A stretch of 64,000 bases of DNA, from contig BPDI01000007.1 of assembly GCA_019654215.1 (NCBI GenBank), positions 35,206-99,205 of the forward strand, given 5' to 3'. The notes below the pieces were generated by a model. The model was not told where the DNA came from. It saw only the letters and a list, made by a program, of their open reading frames with translations, and searched no databases. Shown here piece by piece: positions 10,234 through 21,262 of the stretch (position 1 is the first letter of the stretch; every line of letters begins with the position of its first letter). Made by a program: the position numbers and the translations under genes. The stretch is from Gammaproteobacteria bacterium. GTDB taxonomy: Bacteria; Pseudomonadota; Gammaproteobacteria; Pseudomonadales; Pseudohongiellaceae.

Positions 10234-10653
10234 CTAGTCCTGGGTCCGCTCTCTAACTGCGCCACCTTCAAGCACAGGACTGCCATCCGCTCGGGTCATA
10301 CGAACGCAGCAAACCCCCTGTGAACCTTCAGCTCTGGAACCTCGACCGGTGAGCTTTACTTCCATGCCAACTGGCAGAGTATCCGGAGTCCAACCGATTC
10401 TGCGCAGTCCTACCGGCGCGCCTAGCTCTATTTGCCACTCCGAATTCTGGCCACTTGCATCAGGCGCGTCGATAAACAAGAAGGCATGCGGATTTCTGAA
10501 AACGAAGCGGGTCACTGTTCCCTGAAGATCCACTACTTTTTCAGGATCATAAAATGGTCCTGTTGCATGGTGAGCAAGAGCAGGCAGTACCAGCATTATC
10601 AATCCAGCTGTTGCTGCGGCTGCAATGGCAGTTAAGATTCGACGAATTTTCAT
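10234..10653 (-). CDS. DUF6152 family exported protein
   Basis: Small exported protein of about 139 residues. The start is placed at the ATG at 10653 because a GGAGG ribosome site lies just upstream and a signal peptide then begins at once (ILTAIAAAATAGLIMLVLPALA). The mature part starts HHATGPFYDPEKVVDLQGTV, the His-His opening and FRNPHAFLFID segment that define DUF6152. A SQGVCC motif near the end adds a Cys pair. The function is unknown. The fold is probably an OB-type barrel, and the N-terminal histidines suggest metal binding (inference). First gene of a two-gene minus-strand operon. Confidence 0.78.
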   Translation of the reverse strand: MKIRRILTAIAAAATAGLIMLVLPALAHHATGPFYDPEKVVDLQGTVTRFVFRNPHAFLFIDAPDASGQNSEWQIELGAPVGLRRIGWTPDTLPVGMEVKLTGRGSRAEGSQGVCCVRMTRADGSPVLEGGAVRERTQD

Positions 10654-10858
10654 TCCATCCTCCTGGTGGGATTTTGGGTTGATTAGATTGTCAGTGAGAG
10701 TAAGGTTTATCCTGCTTCGAGTCAACGTCAAATAACTGAATTCTAGAGAGTTTTTTCTATAATTATTAATATGTTATACCTGGCCCTTAATATAACTTAT
10801 TGCAAGTTAGATTACAGTTTGATATTAGTTAATTGCAGGACTTAATTAAGAGGTACTA

Positions 10859-11750
10859 ATGAAAAATCCACTATCCGATAATTTAAAAATAATTGGCTTT
10901 CTGACTGTATTTCTAGGTTTTCCTGCTGTTTCCCAGGACCCTGGCCCCACCAATATGGGAGCGATCATTAATACTTCTGAACGGGATGCAGAACCTACCT
11001 TTACTCCCGACGGCAACACCATGTACTTCAATTGTTTCGATCGAGAAGGAGAAATTGGATCGGATATCTGCGTAACTCATCGCGATGGGGACGACTGGAC
11101 CGAACCAACCATAGTCTGGGAGGTAAGCACTCGTGATTATCTGGAAGTTGAACCGCTGCTTTCCCCTGACGCGCAGCAACTCTATATCATGAGTAACAGA
11201 CCAGGCGGATTTGGATCCACCGACATTTATGTCAGCGACTGGGTAGATGGTATATGGACTGAACCACGCAATCTTGGTGAACCGTTTAATTCCCCGGATA
11301 TGGATCATTGCCTTTATTTCACCGGTGACGAATGGGAATTCGCTTACTGGACTTCCACCCGCGAAGGCGGGTTTGGTGGCAACGATATCTGGATGTCAGA
11401 GCGAATTGATGGAGTCTGGCAGAAAGCACAAAATCTTGGACCAAATGTAAACAGCGAGGCCAGCGAACATCATTCCTTGCCATCTGAAGATGGCAGGTCG
11501 CTTTATATCTCTGCGACTCGCGATGAAGGCTTTGGTATGGAAGATATTTATGTTACTACGCGCAATGAAAATGGTGAGTGGACTCGATTAGTCAATCTTG
11601 GCCCGGGAGTGAATTCGGACCAGCATGACAGATGCCCGGCTTTTTCACCTGACTTTGAATATTTCTTTTTTTGATTCGGAAAGAGCGGGTGGATTTGGCA
11701 ATAAGGACATCTGGTACGTGCCATATTCCCGTATCGAGGCTATTCGCTAG
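10859..11750 (+). CDS. Exported PD40/TolB-like beta-propeller protein, one frameshift
   Basis: Secreted propeller protein of about 296 residues with a short signal peptide (IIGFLTVFLGFPAVSQ). It contains at least five PD40-type blades of the form TFTPDGNTMYF, LLSPDAQQLYIMSN, SLPSEDGRSLYISA and PAFSPDFEYFFF, each followed by GG(F)G..DI(Y/W), a pattern typical of periplasmic TolB/WD40-like proteins. It is likely a binding or scaffold protein rather than an enzyme. The frame breaks in a T-run at about 11665-11672. The continuation DSERAGGFGNKDIWYVPYS completes the last blade and ends at a TAG at 11748-11750. That stop abuts the stop of yhdP on the other strand with no base between. AAGAGG precedes the ATG. 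Confidence 0.82.
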
Positions 11751-14700
11751 TTAACCGAAGCTTCGGGATTTTTCTCCTGGTGATCCGAAGGCCTGTTTGA
11801 ATTCCGGCTCCAGTCCTTCCCAGGGCCCGTCGAGGGTGTAAATAGCACTAGTCAGGCTATCTACCTGATCGCCAAAAATCTGATCGAATAGGTAAGCACC
11901 TACTGCGAGTGGGATATTTGCAGTTAATAAACCTAACCAGGGGATATTGTCACTTACCGGCAGAGTGACATACATCTCTCCGAGAATTGTTTCATCTTCT
12001 AAGTCAAGATCGCCAGTTATCTGATACAGACTGGATGGACCTGAAATAACCAATCTATCTTCTATATTTACCTGACCATCATCGAGATTAAGCTCAGCAG
12101 TAATCTCATCGTAGGCGAGGCCAGTGCGCACTAAATCGTCACTGAGTCGCGCACGCCTCATGATGGCATCGAAATTCAAAATGCTGATTAAGCGCAATGC
12201 ACCCTGCCCACCAGACCCCTGCAGGAAACGACCGTCCTCAATATCCATATCTATTTCACCACTAAGATTCGAACCGGCGAAAAAGGCAGGAGAACCTGGC
12301 CAGGAAATGTCAGCAAAAAATATTGCTTCTTCACTTTCGAACATCGCGGCATAACCATTGGCAGTCAAAACATCTGCCATGTCATCAGCATATAAAATAC
12401 CTCTGAGTTCCGATCGATGCTCTACACCATCGTAGTACCAGACAAATCTTGGAGCGAAACGTTGAGCATATTCATCAGGCTCAGAGTCATCTACGTATGG
12501 CCCTTCCATATTCAAACGCAAACCGCGAAAGTCGAACACTAAGTCATTCACTTCTGCGCCATCTCATTGGGCTCGAAGGTAAAAGCAAAGGCACCGTATG
12601 GACGGCTGCCAATAGTAAAGTCGTCGGTTGCAAAATACATTGGTGGAAGTTCGCGAGGGTCGATATCTGCCAATACATCGATGCGTTCTTCCTCTTCAGC
12701 TTCGTCATTTAAATCAGCAGAAACCTCACTCTCTTCATCTCCAGGTAAACGTAAATACGCAAGATCCAAACGCAGATAGTCTTCCTGATCGAATGGGAAA
12801 TAAACCTGACCCTGAATTGAGTCGCTGTCGAGAGTTACCTCCCAGGATTTGGCAGATTCATCTACTTCTACGCGCATGGCAACGCCGGGAAGCTCTTGTT
12901 CATAGAGTTCCAAAATTTCCAATTGCACATCTACAAATTTAATAGCGTTGTTTAAGTCCGCAGATGGATTAGAAGTGCTATTCAGCTCTCCGAGAAATGC
13001 TGTCCACTCTTCCACTACCAGCCGACCCATTTCACCGATAATCATGATGCCATTATTGTCAGTTTCAGAAAAAGAAGACAACGGCGAGTCATAGGAGCCC
13101 ACTAGAACGATTCCATCGTTTACGGTTCCTTCCTCCATGCCCAATTCAAATTGAACATTGTCGCCAAAATTTCCAGTGACAAACTGTTCATTACCGAACT
13201 GTAATTCGATGTGGAGATCGGCAGTTTCTTCAAAGGTTTTGCCAAAGGGTTGCGGAAGGTTCAGAGCCGAGCCCACAAGATCTGAATCGATGACTAAAGT
13301 ACTGCCCTGTTCACTATCTTCTCGCTGCTCCAGACTCAAGTTTGCGGTATAAATCAAATCTCCTTGCATCTGTGCCAGCACATCGCGCACAAATTGACTC
13401 TGCTGCGGCCATGCCATTAATTCTTCTCTAGTACCAGCTCCTTCTGCATCGACGAATATAGTTTCAATCTCTCCTTCGTTCGCTTGCGAGGAAAGAGCTA
13501 AATTAACAGGATGACCAAATAGCTGACCTTCCAGTTCGCTGGGTTCGAGGCCCGTTAAACTATCGAAAATTATAGGACCCGTTAACTGACTCACAGTGAG
13601 CGCATAGTCGGGTATCTCGATACTGTTTTCAGCTATCGCAAAATTTATTCGAACTTCCGGTTCTCGACCTGGTTGGTTAAGAGGCACTCGAACCTGAATA
13701 TCAGCAGCGACATCACCTTCAGTTTCCCAGTTAGCAATCGAATTTTTTAGTTGCTCACCTAAGGGGGCCGTTTGCAGATAATTCAATCCATCTGAGGTCA
13801 ATCCAGCTGCTTGACCATTGACACTAAGCCAGTTTTCGTCTCTTTCATTTCTTCGAATTTCACCAACGATTTCACCCAGATTTAGACTTAAGCTTTCCCC
13901 ACTCCATGCTTCTATATCGAATTCATTGTCATCAGTATAAACATATCCCGAAAAGGAATTAATGTTTGGCCACTCATCAGAAAAATTGAGTTCACCGTTC
14001 TCCATTAGGTAATAGGATTGAAATGTTTTAGTAACAGCATCTGAACCCTGAATCGTTGATCCTCTAAAAAGCACACCACTATCTCTAATTTCACCGTCTA
14101 AAATCGCATTATCCAACCATTCCATACTTTGTCGCAGGTTATCAGAAATGTTTGAGCCGTCAGGTAAATATGCCGATTTATATTCGGCGTCTAGTCTTTC
14201 GGCGCCAATAAGTAAATCTAAGAATCCCTCTCTAGCACCGGTAGAGTTATTCTGAATTGTAGAAGAAAATTCAATGTGTGCATCTACAATTTCGGACTCA
14301 GCGACAATTATGCTGCTTACTAAGCTAACTTCTCTTCCATCACTCTGATCGACGTTTATATTTAATCTTCCATTAACATAGCCATAGTCCCATACAGACG
14401 TGAAAACAGTTGGCAAGTTTAAACTGAACTCTTCAGATTCAACCTCCACGACTCCTGAAAGAACTTTTGCAGAGCTGTCATAAGCCAGATCTAAAAATCC
14501 ATTCAATCCCCACATATTTGGAGAGCCACGAACTGAGCTGAGCTCAAGACTTGCTACGTTAGAACGAAGTGTTAACAAATTTGAGCTAGTAACCGATAAA
14601 GGAGCAAACAGACTTACGTTTTCCAAAGCACCTCTGGGTGCAAATTGTTCTATTTCTGAACTTAAAGAATCCGGCAACAATCCAGAAGAAATAGCGAGCT

Positions 14701-15772
14701 GGGAAACAAGAGTAAGATCGATGTTATCGGCGCGAATACTCACGCTTTGGTCTGGAAAAAACTCGGTATAAATGTTAAACGGTCGCCAGAAGTGATCTTC
14801 CCAGTTGATTGCCATGTCGGCGAGGGCGACCTCCCATGAATTGGCAGCCGGATCACGATTAACTAACACACCACCACTAATATTTTCCAAAGTGATTGGT
14901 GCCATTTCCTGACCGATTAGCGTTACTCGTTTCAGATCAAGCTCGCTAGCGCCACCTGCCAATTCTCCGTTGGTAATATTAAGCCATAGATTTCCACCGC
15001 CAATTAGTTCTTGAACATTGAAAGCCGCGAATGATTGGCCAGAAAAAATTTCCGAGTAATCTGCTAATGGTAATTCGACATGAACTACACCATTTACTTC
15101 AGCTAGTTCGTTGCCAATCACTTCAAATGAAAATGCAATTTGTTCACTGTTGTCTTTGAAATTAGCATTCACATGAAGAAAGTGTGTGTCTTCGAAATTT
15201 TGAATAGCAGCAGAACCGTTTAGTAAACTAAACGAAGTTCCTACATTGGTTTCAAAATTAATGTTTACATTCCGTAAATTAAGAAAGGAAACGCTGCGTA
15301 GAGCCTGAAACAGATCCTCAATATTGAGTTCGGTGTCGCCACTGTTTTCTAGGCCCGCTAAATGCCATCCACCTGTTTCGTTTTGTTCGAAATTTATATT
15401 TAGAGTTTCGACAACGAAATCTTCCAGAATCCAACGACGTTCCCAGATACTACGAGGGATATCGACGATCACATTAGCACTATCGAATACTAGGGCGCTG
15501 GCATTTTCATCTTCAATGGCTTCGCCTACTAACAGACGCAGACCATCGACGCGAACTCGAGGATTAAAACCTTCAAAGGAGCCGGTTAGGGAATCGACGC
15601 TGACTGGAACACCGGTGTATTCCACGATTCTTTCTTCAAAAGTGTCAGCATAACCAGAAACAGCGGGCATGAATTGACGGCCGGCGCTAACATAAGCCGC
15701 CAGCAGCACAACAGACACGATAATCAGCAATATCAATTGCTGAAAAATGCGCTTAAAAATAGTCAGAAACAT
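11751..15772 (-). CDS. yhdP: YhdP family protein (AsmA-like, envelope lipid transport), one frameshift
   Basis: Very large inner-membrane-anchored periplasmic protein, one of the AsmA-like bridges that help move phospholipid to the outer membrane. It has a single N-terminal membrane helix (LILLIIVSVVLLAAYVSAG) followed by more than 1200 residues of beta-rich repeats. Recognisable points are TGVPVSVDSLTGSFEGFNPR, FDSANVIVDIPRSIWERRW and the C-terminal GSGGQGALRLISILNFDAI, the conserved end region of this family. The two parts (1074 and 266 residues) are split at about 12551, where one missing G before AGAAGTGAATG would restore EMAAEVNDLV. The sum of about 1340 is normal length. Last gene of the mre-maf-rng operon. 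Confidence 0.88.
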
Positions 15773-15885
15773 ACTATCTGTATCGGTATCTCGTCAGATA
15801 ACACTAAGCCCACGCCAGATATTCTGTATACCTCAGGTTTCCTGAACCGGAACTTAAAACAGGGGCTGGGCTCCAGCGTAAATGT

Positions 15886-17363
15886 CTAATAAAGAACAAC
15901 GTCGAATTGTTCCTGAGTATACATAGGTTCTACTTCAAATTTGACCGTCTTACCCACCAATTCTTCTAATTCGGCAAGGGTGTCCGATTCTTCATCCAGT
16001 AGCCTATCTACCACTAGTTGAGATGCTGTAACCAGAAAGATATCGTTCTCGTAAGCCCTCACAATCCGTAGAATTTCTCGAAATATTTCGTAGCAGACTG
16101 TTTCGGCAGATTTTAGTGTTCCGCGACCTTCGCAAACCGGACAATGACTGTTGAGGATTTGCCCAAGACTTTCGCGCGTACGCTTGCGGGTCATCTCAAT
16201 CAAGCCCAATTGGGAAATACCGGTGATAGTGGTATGGGCGTGATCTTTTTCTAAAGCTTTGGTAAAAGTGCGTTGCACCTGTTGTTGGTGCTCAGCATCC
16301 AACATGTCAATAAAATCGACAATGATGATACCGCCGAGATTTCTAACCCGCAGTTGTCGTGCAATTGCGTTGCTGCTTCCAGGTTGGTTTTTAAAATCGT
16401 TTCGGCGTGATTGCGACTACCGAAATAACCTCCGGTGTTTACATCGATAGTCGTCATTGCTTCAGTCTGATCGATAATTAAATCACCACCGGATTTAAGT
16501 TTTACCTGATGGCCTAGCGCTTTGTTAATTTCATCTTCGAGACCATAAAGATCGAAGATAGGACGACCACCTTCATAGTACCCAACGCTAACCTCAAATT
16601 CGGGAATAAAGTCTTTAAGAAATTGCTGGATCTCTTCGCAGGAATCTTTGTTGTCGATTCGAATATTTTCTACTTTTGGGGTAATTAAATCACGCACAGT
16701 TCTTATATAAAGCGGAACTTCTCGATAAACATTTTTAATACCATTGCTATTGGCAATGCGCTGATCGACTTTGCTCCAGAGCCTCTTTAGAAAACGAATA
16801 TCTTCTTTAAATTCTTCCTTACTTGCACCTTTTGCTGCTGTACGAATAATAAATCCACCCTGATCTTTGAAATCTTCTTCTGCAAGACTTTTTCTCAGTT
16901 GCGTAAGCAGCCGTTCTCTTTCTTCTTCATCTTGAAGCCGTTGTGAGATTCCAAGATGCTTACTGCGTGGTAGATAAACCAGATTGCGTGATGGGAGCGT
17001 TATATGGGTCGTCAGGCGCGCACCTTTGGTACTGATGGCATCTTTCGCAACCTGCACCACTAGAGATTGTCCTACCCGCAAGAGTTCGTGCACGTTTTTG
17101 TGCTCATCAAAACGGAGTTCGAATCCTTCGGAATCAATTTCGGTAACGTCCGATGAATGAATAAATGCTGCCTTTTCTAATCCGACATCGACAAAGGCTG
17201 CTTCCATGCCGGGCATTACTCTTACTACTTTGCCCTTGAACACATCGCCTACGTGGCCGTTTTTGTTGTGACGTTCGATGAAAATTTCCTGCAGCATGCC
17301 ATTCTCGATAAGTGCTACTCGAGTTTCCATCAGCGTTACATTAATGAGTATTTCTTCACTCAT
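15886..17363 (-). CDS. rng: Ribonuclease G, one frameshift
   Basis: Endoribonuclease of the RNase E/G family that trims 16S rRNA 5' ends and decays mRNA, about 490 residues. An S1 RNA-binding domain comes first (about residues 35-130: GDVFKGKVVRVMPGMEAAFV, HSSD). The catalytic core carries the metal-binding aspartates: first in TIDVNTGGYFGS and second in IIIVDFIDM. CPVCEGRG is the zinc-link motif that joins monomers. The break lies between 16300 and 16350 (HDNCGLE / ARQLRVRNLGG). ATG at 17363 is chosen because MSEEILINVT is the family start. Maf's stop is 5 bases away, which suggests coupled translation. Confidence 0.93.
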
Positions 17364-17367
17364 TTGA

Positions 17368-17965
17368 TTATTCCGAAGCCGATTGCCAGGAATGAATGCC
17401 AAATTCACTAAGCAGCTGTGCTGTTTGAAACAAAGGTAGACCCATAACACCACTGTAACTTCCGTTTATAGATTGCACAAACACTGCACCGCAGCCCTGA
17501 ATAGCATAGCCACCGGCTTTGCCTTCTGGCTCTCCGGAATCCCAGTAACATTCAGCTTCTATTTCGCTAATCTCACGAAATGAAACGCTGGTTTCTGATA
17601 CGGTGGACTTGTATCTAAGGGTTTAGCTACAGTGACCGCAGAAAGTACGCGATGCGTTTTGTTTGAAAGAGTTAGCAACATCTTTTTTCCATCGCTCTTA
17701 TCTTTTGGTTTTCCTAGAACCCGTTTATCGCATACTACGATGGTGTCCGAAGCCACCACTACGATGTCTTTCTCTTTTCTTTTACCAAATGCGGAACGGG
17801 CCCTTTTTCCTTCTGCCATTCGTTTAACAAACTTTTCAGGAGATTCGTCGATACGTTTCTCTTCGATTATGTCCTGGGGCTCACTGACGAAGTTTACGCC
17901 AAGCTGTCGTAATAATTTTTCTCTGCGCGGGGAGGCCGATGCCAATATCAGGAGTGAACTCTCAT
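17368..17965 (-). CDS. maf: Maf-like nucleotide pyrophosphatase, two probable frameshifts
   Basis: House-cleaning nucleoside triphosphate pyrophosphatase of the Maf/YhdE family (non-canonical dTTP/UTP type in relatives), about 195 residues. Visible marks are LLILASASPRREKLLRQLGV (N-terminal phosphate loop), the catalytic region VVVASDTIVVCDKRVLGKP, and the C-terminal EGKAGGYAIQGCGAVFV and GSYSGVMGLPLF, which lies in a second frame after about 17590. The N-terminus is also disturbed. The in-frame codon at 17945 is TTG and falls too far inside the conserved region, whereas an ATG at 17965 is out of frame by one base and lies 10 bases after the mreD stop. I take that as the true start. Confidence 0.87.
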
Positions 17966-17974
17966 TACTACTAT

Positions 17975-18472
17975 TTAGCGAACGTCGAAACTACGGCGAA
18001 TCTGACGCAGTAATTGAAAAAGTGATGGCCAGATTACTGCACTGGTTAATGCAGCCATGAGAAACATCATTTTGGGAAGCCCACGGTCTGACCGGTAATA
18101 ATCTGCAACCAGTGACTTAGCATTAAGTTCAATCCAACTAAGGTCAAGACCAAACCCGCCTGCTGAATGCAGAAAACATGCGCAGACGCAAATGCAAACT
18201 CAAAGTCACATAGGCAATAATTACCAAAGCCATGGCATTTAAGCCGAGGATTGAACCTTCGAGAATGTCCAGCCCCAGGCCAACAACCCAAAGGCTGAAC
18301 CAATGCCGATTCGATAAGGCAATGCCATTACCCAGTAAATAAGAACCATGGGAACCCATTCGGGCCGATAATTCATGGCCCATTCGGGAAAGGGGACGAT
18401 GGCTAATAGGTAGGCAATGGAGAAACTAAATACTATTACCCAGGTGGCATGTGCTTTTTGTTGTATTGCCAC
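17975..18472 (-). CDS. mreD: Rod shape-determining protein MreD, two frameshifts
   Basis: Integral inner-membrane subunit of the rod/elongasome complex, about 165 residues. Hydrophobic segments run through three frames: WVIVFSFSIAYLLAIVP; WVPMVLIYWVMALPYRIGIG with the family's Pro-Arg turn; MALVIIAYVTLSLHLRLRMF; and a last helix MAALTSAVIWPSLFQLL. The ending QIRRSFDVR is typical. Breaks are at about 18240-18260 and about 18180-18060. GTG at 18472 is two bases past the mreC stop, which is the usual tight arrangement. Confidence 0.86.
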
Positions 18473-18474
18473 GA

Positions 18475-19420
18475 CTACTGTTCTATTGACTCACTTTGAA
18501 TTTGTAAAATCTGCGCATCGATTTCGGTCGGAGTCAGCTCATCATCAATAAACCCTTCAACACCGGGACGAGGTTCGATTGGTAAGCTTTCTTCTGATTG
18601 AAAGACGAGCATGACGTGACGGGTGCTGGCCATTTCCGCTAAGGGTCGTGCACGAACGGTGGCAAAATCCAAACCAGGATCTGCGTAAAAACTAATAATT
18701 TCTGCGACAGGATAATTTTTGGGATATACCTGGCCCATTCCCGAGCTTACCAATCTGTCTCCCGCTTGCATATCTTGAGTTTGCGTGACGAATTGCAGTT
18801 CTAGTTCATTCGCCATAGCTCTACTTCCTCTGGCTAGAGCGCGTTCACCATTTCTATTTACTTCTACCGGCGTTACGTGTTGGGGGTCAGTAATCAACAA
18901 AGCCCAACTGGTGAACGGAAGTACTTCGACGACCTGACCCATTAGTCCATTTGCATCTAATAAAGGCTGACCGATAAACACGCCATCGCTTTGCCCTTTA
19001 TTAATAAGTACTCGCTGAGAATAAAGGTCGGGAGACACATTGATTATTTCTGCCGGTAAGACTTCACCATCGATACCGCCAGTGGCTTCATTTAATGCCA
19101 AATAATCTGCTGTTTTCACTGGCAAGACTTTCGAGGAGTTGCAACTCACGCTGCGCCACTAACAAGGGCTTCCTGTAACTGCTCGTTTTCTTCTAGTAAG
19201 TCCGTACGAGAAACAAAAACATCATCGATCCAGAACGAGACTCGGGTTGGGATATCGGCAATCCAATAAATAGGGGTGGTGGCATAGCCCAGGCCATAGC
19301 GAAACCCTTTTCCAGATAGCCAAAGCGGCTATCTGCGAACATCATGCACACAGATAGAAGAAGAAAGGCCAGAGCCCGGTATTCCAGGGCAACACCTTTG
19401 ATAAATAAGGTCTTATCGAT
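18475..19420 (-). CDS. mreC: Rod shape-determining protein MreC, one frameshift, start codon unclear
   Basis: Bitopic inner-membrane protein that scaffolds the elongasome in the periplasm, about 315 residues. An N-terminal TLFIKGVALEYR leads into a membrane helix (ALAFLLLSVCMMFA), then a coiled-coil (DLLEENEQLQEALLVAQRE), then two beta domains with VLINKGQSDGVFIGQPLLD and GDRLVSSGMGQVYPKNYPVA. The break is at about 19140. A perfect AAGGAGG ribosome site at about 19430 is followed by ATC where ATG is expected, with a stop in frame just before it, so a base error or rare ATC start at 19420 is likely. The tail (about the last 25 residues) is acidic. Confidence 0.89.
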
Positions 19421-19554
19421 GCCGGATTACCTCCTTTAGGAAACCGGAATTATATTATTCCGCCCCAAAGCTAGTAAATCTTCGAATTTCCACAGGAATC
19501 TCGAATTTCATTGAAAATTCGCGGATTTGGGTGATTCTTAGTCTACGCTTTTGC

Positions 19555-20613
<1,059 letters not shown>

Positions 20614-20757
20614 TCAAAATAAAGATTCCAATCCTTATATCCTTGCTATTTTGGCGGCATGAAAGCTTAATGATTTAGCTTCTGCTAAGGATTAGTTGTC
20701 GGCTTGAAAGGGTTAGTTTTGACTAAGGGAATCTCCTGTAGCTTTTGACTTTTGGAA

Positions 20758-20788
20758 TTGACCTAAGTAGGTGAATTTCAAGTATAAT
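20758..20788 (+). promoter_or_regulatory. Candidate sigma-70 promoter of gatCAB
   Basis: A consensus -10 TATAAT at 20783-20788 has a TTGACC -35 at 20758-20763, with a slightly long 19-base spacer. It lies 155 bases before gatC and points towards it. The 20599-20942 region between mreB and gatC must also hold the mreB promoter, which I could not place. Confidence 0.6.
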
Positions 20789-20813
20789 CTCGCGTTTGCG
20801 CGAATAGGACGCA

Positions 20814-20838
20814 CTCTAACAATGGCATTGTGTTAGAG
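20814..20838 (+). promoter_or_regulatory. Hairpin in the gatCAB leader
   Basis: CTCTAAC...AATG pairs with CATTGTGTTAGAG, an 11-base-pair stem with a two-base bulge and a tiny loop. It begins about 20 bases after the predicted transcription start and about 105 bases before gatC. There is no T-tract, so it is not a plain terminator. Confidence 0.45.
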
Positions 20839-20942
20839 CAAGTGGCAAAAGCCTGAAATAATCATAAATTAGAGCTATGCCACATTTCTGCCACTATTCT
20901 TTCTTAGGGTTGACCAATCACAGAATTATCCGGAGAAATTGG

Positions 20943-21230
20943 ATGGCTTTAGACAAGTCTGAAGTAGAAAAGATCGCGCAGCTGGCACGGCTGCATATCA
21001 GTGAAGCTGACGCCGATGAAGTCGCCAATCGTATTACTGATATTCTGGCTCTAATCGATCAGATGCAATCCATAGACACCGAAAGTGTTGAACCAATGGC
21101 TCACCCGTTAGATGCGGTGCAACGCTTGCGCGTCGATGAGATCACGGAAAGTGATCATCGTGATGAATTTCAAACTCTCGCTCCAGAAACTCAAGACGGT
21201 TTGTACTTAGTACCCAAGGTTATTGAGTAA
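20943..21230 (+). CDS. gatC: Aspartyl/glutamyl-tRNA amidotransferase subunit C
   Basis: Small 95-residue subunit that wraps around GatA and GatB in the complex converting Asp-tRNA(Asn) or Glu-tRNA(Gln) to the amide form. [20 protein letters not shown] is the standard family opening, followed by the [15 protein letters not shown] helix ([16 protein letters not shown]), [17 protein letters not shown] and a C-terminal [11 protein letters not shown] that matches the consensus ending. ATG at 20943 is chosen over an earlier one because it follows CCGGAGAAA, a good ribosome site. Confidence 0.96.
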   Translation: MALDKSEVEKIAQLARLHISEADADEVANRITDILALIDQMQSIDTESVEPMAHPLDAVQRLRVDEITESDHRDEFQTLAPETQDGLYLVPKVIE

Positions 21231-21262
21231 CACCTGTTCCTTTTGAATACAAATATACAAAA

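Noticed and set aside
11751..12551. Separate 266-residue gene after yhdP starting at an ATG next to the stop (TGAATG), possibly translationally coupled
   Set aside because: YhdP proteins normally carry this C-terminal domain, and one added base restores a single frame, so it is the end of yhdP.
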